A stretch of DNA of 36,267 bases, from assembly GCA_023413895.1 (NCBI GenBank), contig JAEZOU010000091.1:1-36267 (forward strand), written 5' to 3'. The position numbers and the translations under genes were made by a program. Origin of the DNA: Bacteroidota bacterium. GTDB lineage: Bacteria > Bacteroidota > Bacteroidia > Bacteroidales > WCHB1-69. Positions 15,794-24,084 of this stretch are shown in pieces. Every line of letters begins with the position of its first letter. Position 1 is the first letter of the stretch. The notes below the pieces were generated by a model. It was not told the DNA's origin. It ran no database searches and saw only the letters and a program-made list of their open reading frames with translations.

Positions 15794-16990
15794 ATGAACG
15801 ACAATTCTAAAAATTTTACAGATAAAGACCACACCCAGATAGAAAATCTAGACCAATATTTGGATTTAGACATTCGTACTGGGATATCAGCAGAAAGTAA
15901 AAAGATTTCCGAAAATATTTTCCTATCTCGGGGCATAGATAACATTCCAGATAGTGCTACATCTCATTGCGACAATTATAAATATTCTTGCTGCAAATTA
16001 GCAACTTATAATTGGGAAAATGAATTAGAAGGAGAATCCTCAAAAACATTCCCTATTGCGGAAGTGAGATTTAAAAATAGTCATAAGGATTTCTATCGTC
16101 TTCCAGATGAGGGTAACTTTTCTGTAGGAGATATTGTAGCAGTTGAATCAAATCCAGGTCATGATATAGGTGTGGTGTCGATGTTGGGATTGGCAGTGAA
16201 GAAACAACTACAAAATAGGCGTATTAAACCCGAAGACGTAGCAAAAAAACTTTATCGGCATGCTCGCGTTGCTGATATTGAAAAGTGGATCAGCACAGTA
16301 AATATGGAGCATACCACAATGCTTTCTTCACGTTATATTGCTTGGGATTTAGACCTAAAAATGAAAGTTAATGACGTTGAATATCAAGGAGATGGAACCA
16401 AAGCTATTTTCTACTACTCTGCAGAAGAACGTGTTGATTTTCGTGAGTTGATAAAAATTTTAGCTGATCAATTTAAAATTAGGATTGAGATGCGACAGAT
16501 TGGTGTACGTCAAGAAGCTGCTCGTTTGGGTGGAATTGGCTCGTGTGGCCGTGAATTGTGTTGTTCCTCTTGGTTAACCAACTTCCAATCGGTTTCCACA
16601 ACAACAGCGCGAACACAACAACTTTCCCTCAATCCACAGAAATTGGCGGGTATGTGCGGAAAACTAAAATGTTGCCTTAATTTTGAACAATCTACTTATA
16701 TTGAAGAGATTAAACAATTCCCTAATCCTAATATCACCTTAAAAACTCAAAAGGGAAAAGGAGTTTATAACAAAATAGACATATTCAAAAAGATTGTTTG
16801 GTATTCATACGCTAATGATACCTCTACTATTTTTGCAATTCCATTGGAAAAAGTAAATAAAATTATCAAGATGAACAATGACGGCAAAACGCCCGAAACC
16901 CTTGAGGAATTTGCTGTTGTTAATACTAAAAAAGTTGACGAAGGCGCAAATTATAGTCTTGATGAACTTAAAAATATTGAGGATAAATAA
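15794..16990 (+). CDS. RicT-like PSP1-domain Fe-S regulatory protein
   Basis: This 398-residue protein contains the PSP1 domain with its cysteine motifs GSCGRELCCSSW (C251, C256, C257) and GMCGKLKCCLNFE (C288, C293, C294), plus an N-terminal YSCCKL pair (C66, C67). In Bacillus the homologue RicT (YaaT) binds a [4Fe-4S] cluster as part of a RicA-RicF-RicT complex that helps RNase Y process transcripts; the other two subunits are not in this window, so the role here is uncertain. The C-terminal 100 residues are family-variable. It is followed 18 nt later by gldH, a pairing common in Bacteroidota. Confidence 0.88.
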   Translation: MNDNSKNFTDKDHTQIENLDQYLDLDIRTGISAESKKISENIFLSRGIDNIPDSATSHCDNYKYSCCKLATYNWENELEGESSKTFPIAEVRFKNSHKDFYRLPDEGNFSVGDIVAVESNPGHDIGVVSMLGLAVKKQLQNRRIKPEDVAKKLYRHARVADIEKWISTVNMEHTTMLSSRYIAWDLDLKMKVNDVEYQGDGTKAIFYYSAEERVDFRELIKILADQFKIRIEMRQIGVRQEAARLGGIGSCGRELCCSSWLTNFQSVSTTTARTQQLSLNPQKLAGMCGKLKCCLNFEQSTYIEEIKQFPNPNITLKTQKGKGVYNKIDIFKKIVWYSYANDTSTIFAIPLEKVNKIIKMNNDGKTPETLEEFAVVNTKKVDEGANYSLDELKNIEDK

Positions 16991-17008
16991 AATCCTAACA
17001 GTTTAATT

Positions 17009-17518
17009 ATGAATGGATTTAGATCAACATTTTCTCTTTTAATATGTAGCATTATATTACTTTTCACCTCTTGTAATAATAATGTTTTTTATGAAAAATC
17101 GGACCCTATTGAAAAGGGAATTTGGGATAAAAATCATATTTTACACTACCAATTTGAAGTAAAAGATTCGATGGAGTATTACGATATATATGTAGATGTT
17201 CGTAATACAATTGATTACAAATATCAGAACTTATACATCTTTCTCACTACAGAATATCCTGGTGGTTCACGATTTACCGATACCTTAGGATGTATTTTGT
17301 GCGACAAATATGGTGAATGGTATGGCAAAGGGAAAGGAGAGTTTCGCGATAATAACTTTCTACTTATGCGACAGGTTCGCTTTCAAAGAACGGGAATCTA
17401 CAACCTTTACGTAGAACAGGCTATGCGTGAAGATGAATTGCAAGGTATTTCCGATTTTGGAATAAGAATTAATCATTTTAAACCTCAAAAACAGAGAAAA
17501 GTTAACTCCTCTAATTAA
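17009..17518 (+). CDS. gldH: GldH-like lipoprotein
   Basis: This 169-residue lipoprotein has a signal sequence ending in the lipobox LLFTSC (lipidated C22). The remainder (YYDIYVDVRNTIDYKYQNLY, FTDTLGCILCDKYGEWYGKG, VRFQRTGIYNLYVEQAMR) matches GldH, first described in Flavobacterium gliding but retained in many non-gliding Bacteroidota. Its exact job is unknown. It is probably co-transcribed with the RicT-like gene. Presence of gldH alone does not show that this organism glides; no sprA or other gld genes are in the window. Confidence 0.87.
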   Translation: MNGFRSTFSLLICSIILLFTSCNNNVFYEKSDPIEKGIWDKNHILHYQFEVKDSMEYYDIYVDVRNTIDYKYQNLYIFLTTEYPGGSRFTDTLGCILCDKYGEWYGKGKGEFRDNNFLLMRQVRFQRTGIYNLYVEQAMREDELQGISDFGIRINHFKPQKQRKVNSSN

Positions 17519-17551
17519 GTTTTTTTAAGAAGTGAATAAACCTAAAACTTC

Positions 17552-17559
17552 TATTTTTG
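17552..17559 (+). promoter_or_regulatory. -7 promoter element of lpxD
   Basis: TATTTTTG matches TAnnTTTG and ends 13 nt before the lpxD ATG, so the leader would be very short. The -33 region is not a clean match. Confidence 0.5.
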
Positions 17560-17572
17560 CAAAAAAAATATT

Positions 17573-18589
17573 ATGGAATTTAAAGTCGCCCAAATTGCAG
17601 AAATGCTTTCCGCAACCGTAGAGGGAAATCCAGATACAATTATTAATACTTTCTGTAAAATCGAGGAAGGCATTGCTGGTGGACTCACCTTTTTAGCTAA
17701 CCCTAAATATACTAACTATATATATGATACTGAGGCATCTGCGGTATTGGTAAATCAAGATTTTGTACCCGAAAAGCCAGTAAAAGCTACTTTAATTCGT
17801 ACCCAAAATTCCTATCTTGCCGTTGCAAAACTGATGGAGTTTTACCAACAAATGCGCAGCAAAAAGAGTGGAATTTCTGAGCATGCTTATATTTCGCCAA
17901 GTGCAAAAATTGGGAAAAATGTTTATATCGCAGAATTTGTTAGTATTGGGGATAATGCCGTAATTGGTAATAATGTGCAACTATATCCGCAAGTTTGTAT
18001 TGGCGACAACGCTCACGTAGGCGATGGTACAACTTTACACAGCGGCGTAAAAGTGTATTTAGATTGTAAAATTGGAAAAAATTGTGTGATTCATGCAGGT
18101 AGTGTTATTGGTGCTGATGGTTTTGGATTTGCAAAAGATGAATCAGGCGAATATATAAAAGTTCCACAAATTGGAAATGTAGTCATTGAGGACAATGTGG
18201 AAATTGGAGCAAATACCTGTATTGACCGCGCAACGATGGGTTCTACTTTTATTAGAAAAAATGTAAAATTAGACAATCTCATTCAAGTGGCGCACAATGT
18301 AGAAGTTGGAGAAGGTTCCGCTTTTGCTAGTCAGGTAGGTGTTTCTGGCTCTGCTAAAATTGGGAAACGTTGTATTTTGGCAGGACAAGTAGGTGTTGCA
18401 GGACATATCACAATTGGAGACGATGTGATTGTCGGTGCACAATCTGGGGTTACGCATAATATTGACGAGAAAAAAGTTGTTTTAGGCTCGCCAGCGATTC
18501 CCGTTATGGAAGAAAAAAAATTAATTATCTATAGAAAAAAATTACCGCAATTATTTAAACAAGTAAATGATTTAGAAAAAAACAAGTAA
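17573..18589 (+). CDS. lpxD: UDP-3-O-acylglucosamine N-acyltransferase
   Basis: This 338-residue acyltransferase adds the second hydroxyacyl chain (N-linked) in lipid A synthesis. A small N-terminal uridine-binding domain (about 1-100, including GGLTFLANPKYTNYIY) is followed by a left-handed parallel beta-helix made of hexapeptide repeats (for example KIGKNVYIAEFVSIGDNAVIG). The catalytic histidine lies in IQVAHNVEVG, and the family segment GADGFGFAKDESG is present. Length is typical (about 340). It forms a unit with lpxC, 44 nt downstream. Confidence 0.95.
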   Translation: MEFKVAQIAEMLSATVEGNPDTIINTFCKIEEGIAGGLTFLANPKYTNYIYDTEASAVLVNQDFVPEKPVKATLIRTQNSYLAVAKLMEFYQQMRSKKSGISEHAYISPSAKIGKNVYIAEFVSIGDNAVIGNNVQLYPQVCIGDNAHVGDGTTLHSGVKVYLDCKIGKNCVIHAGSVIGADGFGFAKDESGEYIKVPQIGNVVIEDNVEIGANTCIDRATMGSTFIRKNVKLDNLIQVAHNVEVGEGSAFASQVGVSGSAKIGKRCILAGQVGVAGHITIGDDVIVGAQSGVTHNIDEKKVVLGSPAIPVMEEKKLIIYRKKLPQLFKQVNDLEKNK

Positions 18590-18633
18590 AGAAATATCTC
18601 TTTATCAATCACTTGTAATTAGAATTAATTTTT

Positions 18634-19557
18634 ATGATTAAAGAAAAACAATCCACACTTGCCGGTATGGTTACACTCTCAGGTAGAGGTTTACATACCG
18701 GCCAACAATCACAAGTCACAATTAAACCCGCACCCGAAAACCACGGAATTGTATTTCAGCGAGTTGATTTGCCAGAAAAGCCATTGATTAAAGCTCACAT
18801 CTCCAATCTAAATGATACATCAAGAAGCACGAATATTCGTGAAAATGATGCAGATGTTAAAACGATTGAACATTTTATGGCTGCCTGCGCTGGAATGTCG
18901 ATCGACAATCTTTTGGTAGAAATTGATTGTTCTGAAATGCCTATTTTGAATGGTAGTGCCGAGCCCTATATTCAAGAATTTGAGAGAGTTGGTATTCTTC
19001 AACAAAATGCTAAGCGAGAATACTATACTGTAGAAGAAGTTCTTAAATTTGAAAAACCAGATTTGGGAATTGAATTGATGATTGTGCCCTCTAATAGCTT
19101 CAAAATTTCTGTAATGGTTGACTATGGTACAGATATTTTAGCTTCACAAAATGTTTCACTTAACAAAATGAGTGATTTTAGTAAGGAGATTGCACCATGT
19201 AGAACTTTTGTTTTTCTCCACGAACTACAATATTTAGTGAGCAATAACTTAGTAAAAGGTGGTGATATTGATAATGCCATCGTTTTTGTGGATAAAAAAC
19301 CTAAAAAAGAGGAGTTAGAGCAACTTTGTCAGTTCTTTAATAGAAAAGATATTGAAGTTACTGAAAATGGAACACTTAATAACACGCAATTACATTTTCA
19401 TAACGAACCAGCACGACATAAGATGTTAGACCTAATTGGTGATTTATATTTACTTGGAAAACCAATTAAAGGAACCATTGTAGCCAAAAAACCTGGCCAT
19501 TTTGCTAATTCTGAGTTTACAAAATTGATTTCAGAATGTGCCATTATTGCTAAATAG
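18634..19557 (+). CDS. lpxC: LpxC deacetylase, stand-alone (no FabZ fusion)
   Basis: This 307-residue zinc deacetylase catalyses the committed step of lipid A synthesis, removing acetate from UDP-3-O-acyl-GlcNAc. Zinc and catalytic residues are visible: IEHFMAA (H80), ARHKMLDLIGDLYLLG (H262, D266) and KPGHFAN (H289). In many Bacteroidota LpxC is fused to a FabZ dehydratase giving about 460 residues; here the frame stops right after the LpxC domain, and an intrinsic terminator follows 23 nt later. No fabZ or lpxA is found downstream in the window. The deacetylase domain itself looks complete, so this is a single-domain form rather than an obvious truncation. Confidence 0.93.
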   Translation: MIKEKQSTLAGMVTLSGRGLHTGQQSQVTIKPAPENHGIVFQRVDLPEKPLIKAHISNLNDTSRSTNIRENDADVKTIEHFMAACAGMSIDNLLVEIDCSEMPILNGSAEPYIQEFERVGILQQNAKREYYTVEEVLKFEKPDLGIELMIVPSNSFKISVMVDYGTDILASQNVSLNKMSDFSKEIAPCRTFVFLHELQYLVSNNLVKGGDIDNAIVFVDKKPKKEELEQLCQFFNRKDIEVTENGTLNNTQLHFHNEPARHKMLDLIGDLYLLGKPIKGTIVAKKPGHFANSEFTKLISECAIIAK

Positions 19558-19580
19558 TATAGATGTTAAATTTCTAAGAT

Positions 19581-19615
19581 AGAGGCTGATATCAAAATGG
19601 AGTCAGCCTCTTTTT
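19581..19615 (+). terminator. Intrinsic terminator after lpxC
   Basis: AGAGGCTGA (19581-19589) pairs with TCAGCCTCT (19603-19611) in a perfect 9-bp stem with a 13-nt loop, followed by a T-run. It ends the lpxD-lpxC unit. Confidence 0.85.
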
Positions 19616-19634
19616 CTAAGAAAGAATATTTTTT

Positions 19635-19642
19635 TAATTTTG
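19635..19642 (+). promoter_or_regulatory. -7 promoter element of the GreA/B-like gene
   Basis: TAATTTTG matches TAnnTTTG, lies just after the lpxC terminator and 25 nt before the ATG at 19668. It probably starts the GreA/B-like, CyuA-like and pbpC unit. Confidence 0.5.
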
Positions 19643-19667
19643 CAGAATTAACCATTATCACCAATCA

Positions 19668-20165
19668 ATGAGCAGAGGATTTGTAAAAGAAGGCGACCAA
19701 GAAGATGTTCCGTTAGTAACTCCGCGTCCGCACTTGCCACCAGGGGTGGAAAATTACGTAACCTCTCAAGGTTTGCAAGCATTGAAAGAGGAACGTGAAC
19801 AATTGCTGAAAGAACGCGCTCAATACTCAGGTATTGACAACAGCGATGCACGCGTAAAGAATAACTATGTCAATGCAAAATTGGCACTATTAGAGGAGAG
19901 AATTAAATCGGCTCGCGTATTAGATTTTGATGCGAACAAGCAGAAAAATATTGCTTTTGGTGCTACTATAACTTTTACGAAATCAGATTGTTCTGAGATT
20001 TTTAAGTATCAGATTGTAGGCGTTGACGAAGCCAATATCACGAAAGGTAAAATCTCTTTTTTATCACCATTATGTAAAGTTTTACTCAATAAAACTATTG
20101 GCGACAAGATTAACTTTAAAACACCTACGGGCGAACAAGTTTTAGAAATAAAAAATATAGAATAA
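19668..20165 (+). CDS. GreA/GreB-family transcription elongation factor
   Basis: This 165-residue protein begins MSRGFVKEGDQEDVPLVTPR, then LPPGVENYVTSQGLQALKEE, the opening of the GreA/GreB-like subgroup that carries an N-terminal extension before the coiled coil. A helical Glu/Arg/Lys-rich segment (about 40-80, LKEEREQLLKERAQY) follows, then a C-terminal FKBP-like domain (FGATITFTKSD, YQIVGVDEAN, LLNKTIGDKINFKTP). Family members bind the RNA polymerase secondary channel and stimulate cleavage of backtracked RNA. Whether this paralogue does so is unproven; it could be a regulatory variant. The next gene starts 15 nt after its stop. Confidence 0.88.
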   Translation: MSRGFVKEGDQEDVPLVTPRPHLPPGVENYVTSQGLQALKEEREQLLKERAQYSGIDNSDARVKNNYVNAKLALLEERIKSARVLDFDANKQKNIAFGATITFTKSDCSEIFKYQIVGVDEANITKGKISFLSPLCKVLLNKTIGDKINFKTPTGEQVLEIKNIE

Positions 20166-20180
20166 AATAATTTTAGAGAA

Positions 20181-21470
20181 GTGAAAATTACACAACAAGA
20201 AAAAGAGGAGATTATTTCCATTATCAAAACGGAGGTTGTTCCAGCGATTGGCTGTACGGAACCTATTGCAGTTGCATTAGCTGTTGCTAAAGCAAAAGAA
20301 ACTTTAGGAAGTTTGCCTAAACAGATTAACGTACTTCTTAGTGCCAATGTACTAAAAAATGCTATGGGAGTTGGTATTCCAGGTACGGGAATGATTGGTT
20401 TACCAATTGCAATTGCTTTAGGTGCAATTGGTGGAAAATCGGAATATCAATTGGAAGTTTTACGCGATTGTACATTTGAAACCGTAGAGCAAGGTAAGCA
20501 ATTTATTGATGAGAAGAGAATTTCAATTGCTCAGAAAAAAGATACTGAACAGAAGTTGTATATAGAGATTAATTGTCATAATGGTGATGATAGCGTTAAA
20601 GTAATTATTGCTGGAGAACATACCCATTTCGCTCTCATTCAGAAAAATAATGAAGTTATTCTTGACAATCCTGTTGCAGGAAATGCGCAAGTTCAAAATC
20701 AACACAATGTAGAACTCACTTTGCGCAAAGTTTATGATTTTGCAATGGAAACGCCTATTGATGAATTAGAATTTATTTTGGAATCGGCAGAGGTAAACAA
20801 AAAAGTTGCCATAGCCTCATTACATGGTGAATATGGACACTCATTAGGTAAAACAATCTTCCATCAGCCTGTAGAACAATTTTTTGGCAACGGCATCTAT
20901 TCTAAAATTTTATCCTATACCGCTGCTGCATGCGATGCTCGCATGGCAGGAGCAAAAATTCCTGTAATGTGCAATTCTGGTAGTGGAAATCAAGGAATTT
21001 CTGCTACACTTCCTGTTTTAGTATATGCTGAAGAGAGATTAAAGAGTCGTGAGCAACTTATTCGTGCATTGATACTTAGCAATCTAACCGTTATTTATAT
21101 TAAACAACACTTTGGAAGGCTTTCAGCACTTTGTGGTTGTGTTGTTGCAGCTACTGGTTCAAGTTGTGGAATCACCTACCTAATGGATGGTGGCTACGAA
21201 CAGATTTGCTACGCAGTACAAAATATGGTTGCCAATATTACGGGTATGATTTGCGATGGTGCTAAGCCAAGTTGCGCTCTTAAAATTGCTACAGGAGCAT
21301 CAACAGCTATTCTATCATCTATGTTAGCTATTGAAAATAAAAGTGTTAGTTCGGTAGAAGGTATTATTGATCAAGATGTGGACAAAACCATTCGCAACTT
21401 GACTGCCATTGGCACTTTGGGAATGAACCAAACCGACAAATTGGTGTTGGATATTATGACACAAAAGTAG
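20181..21470 (+). CDS. UPF0597/CyuA-like L-cysteine desulfidase or serine dehydratase
   Basis: This 429-residue protein belongs to the L-serine dehydratase alpha-like/UPF0597 family, whose members include L-cysteine desulfidase (CyuA), a [4Fe-4S] enzyme that makes pyruvate, ammonia and sulfide from cysteine. Conserved features are IGCTEPIAVALAVA near the N terminus, MCNSGSGNQGISATLPV, GCVVAATGSSCGITYLM and MICDGAKPSCALKIATGAS, which supply likely cluster cysteines. The start is GTG at 20181: it follows an in-frame stop at 20163-20165 and no upstream ATG exists, while the resulting N terminus fits the family. pbpC follows 4 nt after the stop. Substrate (cysteine versus serine) is undecided. 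Confidence 0.88.
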   Translation: MKITQQEKEEIISIIKTEVVPAIGCTEPIAVALAVAKAKETLGSLPKQINVLLSANVLKNAMGVGIPGTGMIGLPIAIALGAIGGKSEYQLEVLRDCTFETVEQGKQFIDEKRISIAQKKDTEQKLYIEINCHNGDDSVKVIIAGEHTHFALIQKNNEVILDNPVAGNAQVQNQHNVELTLRKVYDFAMETPIDELEFILESAEVNKKVAIASLHGEYGHSLGKTIFHQPVEQFFGNGIYSKILSYTAAACDARMAGAKIPVMCNSGSGNQGISATLPVLVYAEERLKSREQLIRALILSNLTVIYIKQHFGRLSALCGCVVAATGSSCGITYLMDGGYEQICYAVQNMVANITGMICDGAKPSCALKIATGASTAILSSMLAIENKSVSSVEGIIDQDVDKTIRNLTAIGTLGMNQTDKLVLDIMTQK

Positions 21471-21474
21471 AAAT

Positions 21475-23757
21475 ATGTTTAGGGTGAGATCCCTTTTAAT
21501 AAAGATTCACAATTTAAAATTGTGGAAAAAAGTAACAGCAGGCATCTTTTTATGTCTGCTGTTATGGTATATTTTCTTACTTCCGAACCCCTTATTTCAA
21601 GTAACTTACAGCACCACAATCTATGCTGAAAACAACGAACTTTTGGGAGGAAAGGTTGCTAGCGATGGTCAATGGCGTTTTCGAGCTACCGATAGTATAT
21701 CTGAAAAATATTTTACAGCACTTATTCAATACGAAGACAAGCGTTTCCGATTTCATTGGGGCGTGGACCCAATAGCGATAGCAAGGGCAATAGGGCAAAA
21801 TATTCGGAATAAAGAAGTTATCAGTGGAGGTAGCACCCTTACGATGCAAACCATTAGACTTGTGCGTGGCAAGCAGCGCACTTGGAGTGAGAAAATAGTG
21901 GAGATAATTTGGGCAACTCGCTTAGAATTTCGCCATTCCAAGGATGAAATTTTGAGACTTTACGCTTCTCATGCACCTTTTGGTGGCAACATCGTAGGTG
22001 TTGACGCTGCAACTTGGCGTTATTTTAACCATTCTGCGCAAGAACTCACGTGGGCGGAAGCTACTACCTTAGCTGTACTGCCCAATGCGCCCGCAATGAT
22101 TCATCCTGGGAAAAATAGAGCAAAACTTCTGCAAAAAAGAGATCATTTATTAGCAAAACTTCTCCAGAATAAAAAAATTAGTGAGGAAGAGTATCAATTA
22201 GCAATTCAAGAACCACTTCCGGAAGAACCCTACCCCCTCCCCCAGCAAGCTCTTCAACTTCTTAACTACTTCTTCATCAATAATTCTGGAAGTAATATTC
22301 GTACTACTATACGTAAAAATTACCAACTTCAGGCTGAAGAGATCTTATCGCAGTGGAATGAAAAATTTTCACAACAAGGAATTCAAAATATTGCGGCTAT
22401 AATTATTGATATTCAGACAAACGAAGTTGTAGCCTATTGTGGAAATCGCTCTGACGCACAGCAACAGCACGGAAACCAAGTAGATATTATTCGTGCTCCA
22501 CGAAGCACTGGTAGTATTTTGAAGCCATTTCTTTACTATCACGCTCTGAAAGAGGGTGTAATTCTTCCCCATACACTTTTAGCAGATATTCCCATCAATA
22601 TCAACGGATTTAGTCCGCAAAATTTTAATACCCAATATGATGGCGCTGTTCCGGCAAGTGAAGCTCTTGCGCGCTCGCTTAATGTGCCGGCTGTACTTCT
22701 GCTAAAGAAATATGGGGTGGGAAAATTTTATAACGACCTAAAAGCGATGGGAATATCTACATTGACACAAAACGCTGATTATTATGGATTGTCGTTGATT
22801 TTGGGCGGAGCAGAAGCCACATTATGGGAACTTACGGAGTGTTACAGCAACATGGGACGCGCACTACTTAATCTTCCGAATACAAATATTACGGTTGTAA
22901 AAACTGAGCAGAATTCTAATGATATAAACAAGGCGAAATATGATTATAACAAGGGAGCTGTTTGGCAAACTTTTGAGATTTTGAAGCAAGTAAATCGACC
23001 GGAAGAGATTGATTGGCAGTATATTCCATCAATTCAAAGTATTGCATGGAAAACCGGCACTAGCTTTGGCTTTCGTGATGCTTGGTCGATAGGAGTAACG
23101 CCTCGTTTTGTGGTAGGTGTATGGATTGGCAACGCATCAGGAGAAGGGAAAGCGGGCATAATTGGTGCGCAAACGGCGGCACCTGTAATGTTTGACCTAT
23201 TCAATATGCTACCGAAATCACATTGGTTTTCAGCACCAGAAAACCAATATATTGAAGCGGAAATTTGCCACCAATCGGGACATTTACGAGGGAGGTTTTG
23301 CGATAAAATAGACACACTACTAATTCTTCCTTCAGGAGAAAAAAGTGCGGTTTGTCCTTATCACAATCACTATTTCGACAATGTAACTGGAGAAACGCAC
23401 ACCATTTTTACATTGCCACCAGCTTGGGAAAGATATTACAAACAAGGAGGAGCTAAATTAGATATTTATAAAGATTTCAAGAACTTACAATCTCCTATGC
23501 AATTTATTTATCCTACAGAAAAGATCTCACACATTACACTTCCTAAGCAATTAGATGGCAGAAAAGGTGAAATCACTTTAGAATTAGCTCACCTCCAGCC
23601 CCAAACCACAGTGTTTTGGCATATTGATAACGATTTTTTCACTCAAACTAAAGATTTACACAAAATTACAACTCATCTTGCGGTTGGGAAACACAATATA
23701 ACGGTAGTAGATCAGCAAGGAAATAGTGAGTCTATTATAATCTATATTGACAGATAG
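21475..23757 (+). CDS. pbpC: Penicillin-binding protein 1C
   Basis: This 760-residue bifunctional cell-wall enzyme has an N-terminal membrane anchor (about 20-37), a glycosyltransferase GT51 domain with catalytic E87 in QYEDKRFRFHWGVDP and GGSTLTMQ (118-125), a transpeptidase domain with S347-x-x-K350, S401-L-N403 and K526-T-G528, and a C-terminal BiPBP_C domain (about 660-760). It should polymerise and, if active, cross-link peptidoglycan in the periplasm. Length and domain order fit PBP1C. It starts 4 nt after the upstream stop. No terminator hairpin follows directly; element copy B begins 99 nt downstream. Confidence 0.94.
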   Translation: MFRVRSLLIKIHNLKLWKKVTAGIFLCLLLWYIFLLPNPLFQVTYSTTIYAENNELLGGKVASDGQWRFRATDSISEKYFTALIQYEDKRFRFHWGVDPIAIARAIGQNIRNKEVISGGSTLTMQTIRLVRGKQRTWSEKIVEIIWATRLEFRHSKDEILRLYASHAPFGGNIVGVDAATWRYFNHSAQELTWAEATTLAVLPNAPAMIHPGKNRAKLLQKRDHLLAKLLQNKKISEEEYQLAIQEPLPEEPYPLPQQALQLLNYFFINNSGSNIRTTIRKNYQLQAEEILSQWNEKFSQQGIQNIAAIIIDIQTNEVVAYCGNRSDAQQQHGNQVDIIRAPRSTGSILKPFLYYHALKEGVILPHTLLADIPININGFSPQNFNTQYDGAVPASEALARSLNVPAVLLLKKYGVGKFYNDLKAMGISTLTQNADYYGLSLILGGAEATLWELTECYSNMGRALLNLPNTNITVVKTEQNSNDINKAKYDYNKGAVWQTFEILKQVNRPEEIDWQYIPSIQSIAWKTGTSFGFRDAWSIGVTPRFVVGVWIGNASGEGKAGIIGAQTAAPVMFDLFNMLPKSHWFSAPENQYIEAEICHQSGHLRGRFCDKIDTLLILPSGEKSAVCPYHNHYFDNVTGETHTIFTLPPAWERYYKQGGAKLDIYKDFKNLQSPMQFIYPTEKISHITLPKQLDGRKGEITLELAHLQPQTTVFWHIDNDFFTQTKDLHKITTHLAVGKHNITVVDQQGNSESIIIYIDR

Positions 23758-23856
23758 ATTTTTTACCATTTCTTTTTATTTTTTTATCAAAGTTAGCTCA
23801 TAGTTGTTGCAATAAGAAATATGTGCGGTTAGAGGTTGGGTTGAGAAAAGAGGCTT

Positions 23857-24030
23857 GCATTAGGGATTGCAGCGGTTATGAGCCGCGATTAGAGAATAAA
23901 GAATCAATTATTATATTGTTATAGATTGAGGATAAAAAAATAATTATAGCGAGAGATGGAGCGGCGAAATTTGAGCGGAAAGCCCGACGGCGAGTGCGGA
24001 GAATTAGTGCGGAGAAAAGAGCCGGAATGC
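23857..24030 (+). repeat. Dispersed structured element, copy B
   Basis: This 174-bp copy is in the same orientation as pbpC. P1 is GCATT (23857-23861) with AATGC (24026-24030), and P2 is GCCGC (23882-23886) with GCGGC (23961-23965). Both helices differ in sequence from the other copies yet stay fully complementary, making this the most informative copy. Intervals are 20, 74 and 60 nt. Its centre is AT-rich and lacks the TTAGAA-like reiterations of copies A, C and D. Confidence 0.85.
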
Positions 24031-24032
24031 CC

Positions 24033-24062
24033 AAATAAAAAAGGTACCTATAACAGGTACCT
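24033..24062 (-). terminator. Intrinsic terminator of the TonB receptor gene
   Basis: AGGTACCT at 24042-24049 and again at 24055-24062 (the octamer is self-complementary) form an 8-bp stem with a 5-nt loop. On the minus strand the hairpin is followed by a run of T (24042-24037), 22 nt after the receptor stop codon. Confidence 0.85.
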
Positions 24063-24084
24063 AATCAACAAAATAGAATAACTC

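Larger units (their letters stand above)
23758..24084. other. 327-nt convergent intergenic region
   Basis: This gap between pbpC (plus) and the TonB receptor gene (minus) holds element copy B and the minus-strand terminator of the receptor gene. The first 99 nt are AT-rich, with no frame or hairpin that I can support. Confidence 0.7.
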
